A stretch of 64,000 nucleotides of DNA from Methylobacterium nodulans ORS 2060. GTDB taxonomy: Bacteria > Pseudomonadota > Alphaproteobacteria > Rhizobiales > Beijerinckiaceae. Position 1 is the first letter of the stretch. Each line of letters starts with the position of its first letter. Below, piece after piece: positions 53,257 through 60,976 of this stretch. The notes beneath the pieces were generated by a model. The model did not search any database. It was given only the letters and a program-made list of their open reading frames with translations, and was not told the DNA's origin. A program made the position numbers and the translations under genes. The DNA is taken from the NCBI RefSeq assembly GCF_000022085.1, contig NC_011894.1:1638501-1702500 (forward strand). The letters are read 5' to 3'.

Positions 53257-54846
53257 ATGACGGATCCGGGCCCCGCGAGGGCGGGCAACGAGGATGCCGG
53301 AGTGGACCGGGAGGCGATGGACGCGCGCACACCCTGGGAGATCATGCTGCCGGACGAGAGCGCGACCGAGGATCTCGGGCGCTTCCTCGCCGAATTGCTG
53401 CGGCCCGGCGATCTCGTGGCGCTCTCGGGCGGGCTCGGCGGCGGCAAGACCACGCTCGCCCGCGCCCTGATCCGCGAGCTGACGGGCGATCCCGAGCTCG
53501 AGGTGCCGAGCCCGACCTTCACGCTCATCCAGCCCTACGAGGGGCGGGACGGCCTCGCCCTGGTCCATGCCGACCTCTATCGCCTGCGCGGGCCCGACGA
53601 ACTCGTGGAACTCGGCTTCGACGAATTGACCGAGCGGGCGATCACGCTCGTGGAGTGGCCCGACCGGCTGCCGCCGCGCAGCGGCCCGACGCTCGCCATC
53701 GACCTCGCCCTCAAGCCCGAATTCGGCGACACGGCCCGCCTCGCCCGGCTGATCGGCGGGGGCGGCATGGGCGAGCGGCTGCACCGGGCACGGGCGCTGC
53801 GCGCGCTCCTCGACCGCAGCGGATGGGGCGAGGCTGTGCGCACGCCGATGCAGGGCGATGCGTCGAGCCGCGCCTACGAGCGCCTGACGCAGGCCGACGG
53901 GTCGACCGCGATCCTGATGATCGCGCCCGCCCGGCCGGACGGGCCGCCGGTGCGCGATGGCAAGCCCTACAGCGCGATCGTCAAGCTCGCCGAGAGCGTG
54001 CATGCCTTCGTGGCCATGGACCGGGCCTTGCGGGCGCTCGGCCTGAGCGCGCCGAAGATCCTCGGCGAGGATCTGGAGGCGGGGCTCCTGATCCTGGAGG
54101 ATCTCGGCTCCGAGCCGGTCGTCGACGCGAACGGGCCGCGGCCGGAGCGCTACGCGGAGGCCGTCAAGGTGCTGGCGCGGCTGCACGGCACGGCGCTGCC
54201 CGCCGTGCTGCCCGTGGCCGAGGGCCGGGACTACGCGCTGCCGCCCTACGACCTCGAGGCCCTGCTGTTCGAGGCCGAGCTCCTCGTGGACTGGTACGCG
54301 CCGCACATCGCCGGCACGCCCCTGTCGGAGGCGCAGCGCAGCGCCTTCACGGCGGCCTGGACCGAGGTGCTCGACGGCATCACCCCCGAGCGCCCCACCT
54401 GGGTGCTGCGCGACTTCCACTCGCCGAACCTGATCTGGCTGCCCGAGCGGGACGGGCTGGAGCGGATCGGCCTCATCGACTTCCAGGACGCGGTGCTGGG
54501 CCATCCGGCCTACGACGTGGCCTCGCTCCTTCAGGATGCCCGGGTCGATGCCTCGGCGGAGTTCGAGCTGCGGCTGCTCGGCCTCTACGCCCGCGAGCGC
54601 AAGCTGCGCGAGCCCGATTTCGACATGCAGGGCTTCGCGCGGGCCTACGCGGTGCTGGCCGCCCAGCGGGCGACCAAGATCCTGGGCATCTTCGCCCGTC
54701 TCGACCGCCGCGACGGCAAGCCCGGCTACCTCGCCCACCTGCCGCGGATCGAGGGCTACCTCAACCGCAACCTCGCCCACCCGGCGCTCGCCGGCGTGCG
54801 GGCCTGGTACGAGACCTGCCTGCCGCGCCTCGTTCCTGCTGCCTGA
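53257..54846 (+). CDS. tsaE-amgK: Fused TsaE (tRNA t6A ATPase) and AmgK (MurNAc/GlcNAc kinase)
   Basis: A 529-residue fusion. Residues about 25-175 are TsaE, the ATPase needed for the t6A37 modification of tRNA: VALSGGLGGGKTTLARALIR (Walker A), EVPSPTFTLIQPYEG and LVHADLYRLRG. Residues about 190-529 are an aminoglycoside-phosphotransferase-like kinase: MQGDASSRAYERLT, catalytic loop WVLRDFHSPNLIWL and RIGLIDFQDAVLGHPAYDVA. This half matches AmgK, which phosphorylates MurNAc or GlcNAc at C1, and the next gene is murU. In many genomes the two are separate adjacent genes. ATG 53257 is assumed; Met21 is an alternative. Confidence 0.88.
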   Translation: MTDPGPARAGNEDAGVDREAMDARTPWEIMLPDESATEDLGRFLAELLRPGDLVALSGGLGGGKTTLARALIRELTGDPELEVPSPTFTLIQPYEGRDGLALVHADLYRLRGPDELVELGFDELTERAITLVEWPDRLPPRSGPTLAIDLALKPEFGDTARLARLIGGGGMGERLHRARALRALLDRSGWGEAVRTPMQGDASSRAYERLTQADGSTAILMIAPARPDGPPVRDGKPYSAIVKLAESVHAFVAMDRALRALGLSAPKILGEDLEAGLLILEDLGSEPVVDANGPRPERYAEAVKVLARLHGTALPAVLPVAEGRDYALPPYDLEALLFEAELLVDWYAPHIAGTPLSEAQRSAFTAAWTEVLDGITPERPTWVLRDFHSPNLIWLPERDGLERIGLIDFQDAVLGHPAYDVASLLQDARVDASAEFELRLLGLYARERKLREPDFDMQGFARAYAVLAAQRATKILGIFARLDRRDGKPGYLAHLPRIEGYLNRNLAHPALAGVRAWYETCLPRLVPAA

Positions 54847-54879
54847 AATCCTTGCCCGCCGCCTGAAATCCTTAGCCAG

Positions 54880-55626
54880 ATGAGCGACGCCCCCATCGTC
54901 CCCGCCGTCTCCCGCGCCTTCGTGCTCGCCGCCGGGCTCGGCAAGCGCATGCGCCCGATCACCGCCACGGTGCCCAAGCCCCTGGTGGAGGTGGCCGGCC
55001 GCGCCCTCGTGGATCACGCCCTCGACCGCATCGCCGAGGCCGGCATCACCGAGGCGGTGGTCAACGTCCACTACCTCGCCGACCTCATGGAGGCGCATCT
55101 CGCGCGCCGACAGGGGCCGCCGCGGATCACGATCTCGGACGAGCGCGACAGCCTGCTGGAGACGGGCGGGGGCGTGCGCAAGGCCCTGCCGCTGCTCGGC
55201 GAGGGGCCGTTCCTCATCCTCAACTCGGATTCCTTCTGGCTGGAGGGCCCCCGCCCCAATCTCGGGCGCCTCGTGGCGGCCTGGGATCCCGAGGCCATGG
55301 ACATGCTGCTCCTCGTCGCCTCGGCGGCCACCAGCCTCGGCTATGACGGGCTCGGCGACTTCCAGATGGAGAAGGACGGCCGGCTCAGGCGCCGGGCCGA
55401 GCGGGAGGTCGCCCCCTTCGTGTATGCGGGCGTGGCGATCGTCGCGCCGGCCTTCTTCGCCGGCACGCCGGACGGGCCCTTCTCCCTCAACCTGCTGTTC
55501 GACCGCGCCGCCGCGCGGGGCCGCCTGCACGGGCTGCGCCTCGATGGGCAGTGGCTGCATGTCGGCACGCCCGAGGCGCTGCAGGACGCCGAGGAGCGGG
55601 TCCGCACCAGCGCGACGCAGCCGTGA
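54880..55626 (+). CDS. murU: N-acetylmuramate-1-phosphate uridylyltransferase MurU-like
   Basis: A 248-residue nucleotidyltransferase. The signature is FVLAAGLGKRMRPITATVPK, then PLVEVAGRALVDHALDRI; the metal-binding Asp lies in FLILNSDSFWLEGP; LLETGGGVRKALPLLG and WLHVGTPEALQDAEE follow. It uses UTP and the 1-phosphate made by AmgK to give UDP-MurNAc, which bypasses de novo synthesis and confers fosfomycin tolerance in Pseudomonas. The gene follows amgK by 33 bp, and a 13-bp direct repeat (GCCTGAAATCCTT, 54841 and 54861) spans that junction. Confidence 0.88.
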   Translation: MSDAPIVPAVSRAFVLAAGLGKRMRPITATVPKPLVEVAGRALVDHALDRIAEAGITEAVVNVHYLADLMEAHLARRQGPPRITISDERDSLLETGGGVRKALPLLGEGPFLILNSDSFWLEGPRPNLGRLVAAWDPEAMDMLLLVASAATSLGYDGLGDFQMEKDGRLRRRAEREVAPFVYAGVAIVAPAFFAGTPDGPFSLNLLFDRAAARGRLHGLRLDGQWLHVGTPEALQDAEERVRTSATQP

Positions 55627-55793
55627 GCGCGGGAGCCGGGACCCGGATCGTTCCGATCGGATCCGCCGAGCGCGCTGGCATCCTCGACTGCGCCCACGCG
55701 ACCCTCCGCGGCCGTGCCGAGGCGGTCCGCTGTCGCAATCGAAAACAGCGGTCCGTCCCCGTCCCGGACCCCGTGCCTGGAAGCCGTCCCGCT

Positions 55794-55923
55794 CCTCATG
55801 CTGAGGTGCTGCGGCGCAGCCGCAGCCTCGAAGCACGCCTGAACGCTCATCCAAGATCCGGGTGGCCTGGATCACCGGTCTGGGGTGCTTCGAGGCAGCC
55901 TGCGGCTGCACCTCAGCATGAGG
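55794..55923. repeat. Dispersed palindrome, family III, copy 3
   Basis: CCTCATGCTGAGGTGC and its complement enclose GCAGCCTCGAAGCACGCC and GGGTGCTTCGAGGCAGCC arms, giving a long near-perfect hairpin. Similarity to copy 2 continues to about 56005, close to the addB start. No gene is seen between 55627 and 56032. Confidence 0.75.
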
Positions 55924-56032
55924 GCCGGGGCTGGTTGCCACGGGAGGGAGCGCTCGGTCGGCCGGTTTCATCCGTCAGGTGCGGCTCGGCCGGTGGTGAA
56001 CGCATGCGCGACCATGTCCCGGGAGGCGCCGG

Positions 56033-59000
56033 ATGAGCGAGGACCGGATCTTCACCATCCCGCCCGGCGTGCCTTTCCTCGCCACGCTGGCGGAGGCGCT
56101 CCTCGACGGGACGCTCGCCGGGGATGTCGGGCGCGATCCGCTCGGGCTTGCGACGGTCACGCTCTACCTGCCGACGCGGCGGGCCACCCGGGCGCTTGCG
56201 GCGATCCTGGCCGAGCGCTGCGGCCCGGCCGCGCTCCTGCCGCGCATGGTGCCCCTCGGGGAGGCCGACGAGGCGGAGCTCGACCTCGCGGCGGCCCCGT
56301 TCGGCGAGCGGCAGGAGGCGGTGCTGCATCCGCCGATCCCGCCGCTCGAACGGCGGCTGATCCTCGCCCGTCTCGTCCAGGCCTGGGCAGCCAGCATCGA
56401 CCGCCAGCTCCTGCCGATGGATGCGGAGGTGCCGTTCCGCGTGCCCTCCTCGCCCGCCGACGCGGTCGGGCTCGCGGCCGACCTCGAAGGGCTGATGGAC
56501 GCGCTCACCGTCGAGGGCCTGCCCTGGGACCAGATCGGCCAGGCGGTGGAGGCCGAGTATTCGCGCTACTTCTCCCTCACCCTCGACTTCGTGCGGATCG
56601 CCGCCGAGCACTGGCCCGCGATCCTGGCCGAGCGGGGAGTGAGCGATCCGGTGGCGCGGGGCCGCGCCCTGGTGCTCGCCGAGGCCGCGCGCCTGCGCCG
56701 GGAGCGCCCGGCCGACCCGATCGTCGTGGCGGGCTCGACCGGCTCGGTGCCGGCGACGGCGGCCCTGATCGCCGCCATCGCGGCGATGCCGCGCGGCGCC
56801 GTGGTGCTGCCGGGCCTCGACCTCGCCCTCGACGAGGCGGGCTGGGCCGCCATCGACACCGGCGAGGCCATCGCCCATGGGCATCCGCAGGCGGTGATGC
56901 ACCGGCTCCTCGGCCCCGGCGCCCTCGATTGCGGCCGCGCCGCGGTGCGGCCCCTCGGCCGGCCGAGCCCGGAGGCGGAGGCGCGGGCGGCGCTGCTGTC
57001 GCAGGCCCTGCGGCCGGCCGAGACGACGGATGCCTGGGCGGACCTCGATCCGGGCCATCGCGTCTCCCTCGCCCGCGCGGGCGGGGCGGGGCTCGGCATC
57101 GTGGAGGCGGCGGACGAGCGCGAGGAGGCGCTCGCCGTGGCGGCGGCCCTGCGCGAGACCCTGGAGCGCCCGGGCCGCACCGCGGCGCTGATCACGCCCG
57201 ACCGGACCCTGGCCCGCCGGGTGGCGGCGGAGCTCAAGCGCTGGAACATCGTGGCGGACGACACGGCCGGGCAGCCGCTGGCGCTCTCCCCCGCCGGCCG
57301 GCTCGCGCGGCTCGCCGCGGACGTGGCCGCCCTCGTTGCCAAGCCCGACCGGGTGCTGGCGCTCCTCGCCCATCCGCTGGCGCGCCTGGGCTGCAGCCGG
57401 GCGGAGGTGGTGCGGGCCGCCTCCGCCCTCGAGATCGGGGTCCTGCGCGGCCCTGCGCCGGGCAAGGGCTTCGCGGGCCTTGCCGAGGCCCTGCGCGTCG
57501 CCCGCACGGAGGAGCGCCCGCACGATCCTCGAGCTCGCCGCCGCCTGACGGAGGCGGATTGGGACGCGGCGGCGGATCTGGTCGACCGGCTTTCGGTCGC
57601 CTTCCGGGACTTTTTCGCTGACGAGGACGATGCGGTGCGCGATCTCGTCGGGCTGGCGCGGGCCCACCGCACCACCTGCGATCTCCTGCTCGACGGCCCC
57701 GACGCCGTGGAGGACGAGGCCTCGGTGGCCGTCCTCGACGGCCTGTTCGACGATCTCGCGCTCGCCGAGACCGGCCTGCTCGCCGGCCGGTTCTCGGATT
57801 ATCCGGCCTTCTTCACGGCGCTCGCCCGCGAGCGGGTGGTGGCGGAGCGCCGGGCTTTGCCGCATCCGCGGCTGCGCATCCTCGGCCTCCTCGAAGCGCG
57901 CCTGTTGTCGGTCGACCGCGTGGTGGTGGCGGGGCTCGACGAGGGCGTCTGGCCGCCGAAGGCCGAGACGGATGCCTTCCTCAACCGGCCGATGCGCGGG
58001 GCGGTCGGCTTGTCTCCGCCCGAGCGGCGCCTCGGCCAGACCGCCCACGATTTCGTGCAGGCGCTCGGCTGCCCGGATGCGGTGATCACCCGCGCGCACA
58101 AGCGCGAGGGCTCGCCCATGGTGCCGTCGCGCTTCCTGCAGCGGCTGCGCGCCTTCATGGGTGAGGAGGCCTGGAGCGCGCGGGTGCGGGCGGGCGAGCG
58201 CTTCCGCGCGCTTGCGGCGGCCCTCGACCGCGGCACGGAGCCGCTGCCGCCGCGCCTCGCGCGCCCGGCCCCAAAGCCCGACCCGGCGCTTTTTCCGCGC
58301 AGCCTCAGCGTCACCGAGGTCGAGACGCTGGTGCGCGACCCCTACGCGATCTTCGCCCGCCACGTGCTCGGCCTCGATCCGCTGGAGCCGGTGGCGGTGC
58401 AGCCGAGCGCGAGCGACCGGGGCACGATCGTGCACGATGTGCTCGGCGGCTTCGCGCAGCGTTTCCCCGAGGCCCTGCCGGCGGATCCGCTCACCCCGCT
58501 CCTCGACCTCGCGGTCAACGCCTTCGCGCCGATCGCGGATGCCTATCCGGAACTCTATGCCGAGTGGTGGCCGCGCTTCGAGCGGATGGCGGGCGCCTTT
58601 CTCGCCTGGGAGGCGGAGCGCCGCCCCGGCCTCGCGCGGGTTCATGCCGAGACCTTCGGGCGCTGGCGGATCCCGATCGGTCCGGCCGAGGACTTCACCT
58701 TACGCGCCCGCGCCGACCGGATCGAGGTGACGCGCGGCGGCGGCCATGTGATCGTCGACTTCAAGACCGGCCAGCCGCCGAGCGCCAAAGAGGTCTTCGC
58801 CGGGTTCGCGCCGCAGCTGACGCTGGAAGCCGCGATGCTGCGGGCGGGCGGCTTCCGGGACCTCGGCGCCGCGGCGGCGGTGCCGGACCTCCTCTACGTA
58901 CGGGCGGGCGGCGGCAAGGTGCCGCTCGACCCTGTTCCCCTGAAGCCGCCGCGGGGCGAGGAGCGTTCCGTCGCCGATCTCGTTGACGAGCATGCGCGCC

Positions 59001-59146
59001 GCTTCCAGGCCCTGATCGCCCGCTTCCTTCAGGGTGAGGCCGCCTTCCTGTCCCGGCCCTACCCGAAATACGCCAGGGCGTATTCGGCCTACGACCATCT
59101 GGCGCGGGTGAAGGAATGGTCGCTGGTGGAGGGGGAGGGGGCGTAA
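56033..59146 (+). CDS. addB: Double-strand break repair protein AddB
   Basis: A 1037-residue subunit of the AddAB helicase-nuclease, which resects DNA ends for RecA loading and degrades foreign linear DNA. The N-terminal helicase-like part (VTLYLPTRRATRALAAILAE, VDRVVVAGLDEGVWPPKAET, DAFLNRPMRGAVGLSPPERR) lacks a clear Walker A, as in alphaproteobacterial AddB. The C-terminal RecB-type nuclease carries HVIVDFKTGQPPS (Asp and Lys of the active site near residue 905) and ends in PKYARAYSAYDHLARVKEW. Start: ATG 56033 with GGGAGG. Confidence 0.93.
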   Translation: MSEDRIFTIPPGVPFLATLAEALLDGTLAGDVGRDPLGLATVTLYLPTRRATRALAAILAERCGPAALLPRMVPLGEADEAELDLAAAPFGERQEAVLHPPIPPLERRLILARLVQAWAASIDRQLLPMDAEVPFRVPSSPADAVGLAADLEGLMDALTVEGLPWDQIGQAVEAEYSRYFSLTLDFVRIAAEHWPAILAERGVSDPVARGRALVLAEAARLRRERPADPIVVAGSTGSVPATAALIAAIAAMPRGAVVLPGLDLALDEAGWAAIDTGEAIAHGHPQAVMHRLLGPGALDCGRAAVRPLGRPSPEAEARAALLSQALRPAETTDAWADLDPGHRVSLARAGGAGLGIVEAADEREEALAVAAALRETLERPGRTAALITPDRTLARRVAAELKRWNIVADDTAGQPLALSPAGRLARLAADVAALVAKPDRVLALLAHPLARLGCSRAEVVRAASALEIGVLRGPAPGKGFAGLAEALRVARTEERPHDPRARRRLTEADWDAAADLVDRLSVAFRDFFADEDDAVRDLVGLARAHRTTCDLLLDGPDAVEDEASVAVLDGLFDDLALAETGLLAGRFSDYPAFFTALARERVVAERRALPHPRLRILGLLEARLLSVDRVVVAGLDEGVWPPKAETDAFLNRPMRGAVGLSPPERRLGQTAHDFVQALGCPDAVITRAHKREGSPMVPSRFLQRLRAFMGEEAWSARVRAGERFRALAAALDRGTEPLPPRLARPAPKPDPALFPRSLSVTEVETLVRDPYAIFARHVLGLDPLEPVAVQPSASDRGTIVHDVLGGFAQRFPEALPADPLTPLLDLAVNAFAPIADAYPELYAEWWPRFERMAGAFLAWEAERRPGLARVHAETFGRWRIPIGPAEDFTLRARADRIEVTRGGGHVIVDFKTGQPPSAKEVFAGFAPQLTLEAAMLRAGGFRDLGAAAAVPDLLYVRAGGGKVPLDPVPLKPPRGEERSVADLVDEHARRFQALIARFLQGEAAFLSRPYPKYARAYSAYDHLARVKEWSLVEGEGA

Positions 59147-59456
59147 GCGCGCGCGGCCTTTTGCGACTCGTGCCTTCCCCTACGCTCACCCCCCCTTTCC
59201 CGGACGACTGGAGCGCCAGCGGAAGGAGATCCGGGAACCAGCACGAGGACTTGCCGCGAAGCGGCTCAATATAGACACTGTCGATCACCGCTGATCGCAC
59301 GGTACAGCCCGACGTTTCCGACAGCCCAGTCTCGCTGTCCAGCCTCTCCGAGACTGCCATTTCCAGCGCTTTGGGAACGCCCGAGCTACTCCCCCACTAA
59401 GCTTGACCATGACGCGGTCCGCTGCTATATTAGGTTGAATATTATTGGGTGCCGAG
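59147..59456. other. Intergenic junction after addB
   Basis: No gene is visible. GC falls sharply from about 59400 to the next start. An imperfect hairpin formed by TCCCGGA near 59200 and TCCGGGA near 59230 may end addB transcription. Confidence 0.4.
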
Positions 59457-60620
59457 ATGGGAAGTTGTGATGCGCTCTATTATCCATTCTCCCGGTGCAT
59501 AGGCAATAGGGTCCTGAAGCAATACCTGCTGTTGTTTGACAGCATTACATTCTTGGATCCTGTGGACGACGATGATTGGCGCGGAAAGCTGTTCGAGGGA
59601 GTCGAGCATCAGGACGCAAAGTACGCCGCTTACAGAGACCTAGCGGACGCAATGCCTTGGTTGCGGCGTGAAGGGGTGATCAAGGTCCGCTCCCCTGAGG
59701 AACTCCGATCGCGGGAGCATGAGATCACGGTGGCGGCCACACTGAGCGATTTGTCGGACCCGAGTTGGGTTAATGAGGCGAACCCGTTGTCTTATGCTTT
59801 GCTGACACAGTGGTTCGATGGTCAGCCTTCGTGGAATGTCTTCCGTCCCAAGCTCCCGAATGGGGTCGTTAAGGCCCTCTACGAAGACCCTAAATTGTGC
59901 CATCATCTTTTGGCCGAAGGTGGCGATGAGTACGCTTGGCAGCTTTCTTACGCCGCCGGCTCGTCGATCGGCATCAACGTACACTTGGCAGCAGCTGAGG
60001 AACTGTCTCTCGCCCCAGTGACCGACAGCCGGCTGCACCATCATCTCATGCTGCGGAAGCTGCAGCGCGGGGTTAGCTCAGACATGACCCCAGCCCGTGT
60101 GGATCAGGTGGCGGATGCAGTCGCGACAAGGACCGTCTTCAAAGTGTTGGAGGCGATCTTACCTCCGCCCAGCCTAGATGCGCTCTCACTTGAGGACATC
60201 CTTCATTTCCGGCGGGCGACACAATCCGTACGGCGAGACTTCCTGGCGGACGTCAGACGCACAGTTTCTGCCGAAAGCGATCCTGCGCACCCGGTACAAG
60301 CCGAAAAGGTCGTGAACCGGATCACGCAAGATCTCATGAATCGCGCCCGTCGTTATGGCGCGGAACTGCAGGGTGCCCGTGCGAGGCTATGGCCCAAGCT
60401 CATCGACGTGGCGCGATCACCCACCACAGCAGGGGGAACCGCTGCAGCCCTGGCCGCCTCCTACATCACTGGATCAGGTTACGTCCTCTTGACGTCAGCT
60501 TTGCTCCCCACCCTTGGCGCGTTGAAGGCCGTAACTGAATGGAAGACTGAGGAGGACTCGGTACGCAACTCACACGCGACGTCGGTCGCGTACCTATCTC
60601 AGCTCAGCAGCCTCGCATGA
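59457..60620 (+). CDS. Unrecognised protein inserted between addB and addA
   Basis: A 387-residue protein starting at ATG 59457 (an in-frame TTG at 59445 is possible). The N-terminus MGSCDALYYPFSRCIGNRVL, then KQYLLLFDSITFLDPVDDDD, resembles in style a group of uncharacterised proteins with an ALYYPF start (DUF6236-like), but I cannot assign it. The middle is acidic and helical, and the C-terminus has a hydrophobic stretch (GTAAALAASYITGSGYVLLT). GC is clearly lower than in addB and addA, so it was probably acquired. It has its own AT-rich promoter region. Confidence 0.65.
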   Translation: MGSCDALYYPFSRCIGNRVLKQYLLLFDSITFLDPVDDDDWRGKLFEGVEHQDAKYAAYRDLADAMPWLRREGVIKVRSPEELRSREHEITVAATLSDLSDPSWVNEANPLSYALLTQWFDGQPSWNVFRPKLPNGVVKALYEDPKLCHHLLAEGGDEYAWQLSYAAGSSIGINVHLAAAEELSLAPVTDSRLHHHLMLRKLQRGVSSDMTPARVDQVADAVATRTVFKVLEAILPPPSLDALSLEDILHFRRATQSVRRDFLADVRRTVSAESDPAHPVQAEKVVNRITQDLMNRARRYGAELQGARARLWPKLIDVARSPTTAGGTAAALAASYITGSGYVLLTSALLPTLGALKAVTEWKTEEDSVRNSHATSVAYLSQLSSLA

Positions 60621-60976
60621 CATCTGCGCGGCCTCCATAGCTACGAACTTCCGCGTGACGTCGGAGCGAAGCTTTGGATCGGAGCGCTGCACGCGTAGTC
60701 GTGAACGTTGTGTTTCCGCGTCCATGCCAAGGTCCAATACTGGCGCGATGCAACATGCAGGCGCAGGTAGTGGTGGAACAGCCCCGCCGTCGCGTGCAGC
60801 CCGGCCACCGCGATCACCGCATGGCTGCAAGCTCGTGCCAGTGGTTGATCGGCCCGCGCCGGTCGCCGGCCCGCTTTCCCTGTGCATAAGCGTGGCCAAC
60901 GCTGCTGCGCCTTAATCCGGCGCAAGCCTCCGGCAGGCACAGTGATCCATCGTGCCGGGCGCGGAGGTGGGGCCGG
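60621..60976. other. Junction region before addA, possible mobile-element debris
   Basis: No intact gene. Minus-strand pieces such as AGDRRGPINHWHELAAMR (about 60830-60890) look like fragments of a coding sequence, perhaps a transposase, but this is not certain. The addA ribosome site lies at about 60962-60968. Confidence 0.35.

Noticed and set aside
53107..55971. Minus-strand open frame opposite tsaE-amgK and murU
   Set aside because: No motifs or ribosome site; the plus strand carries clear enzyme families.
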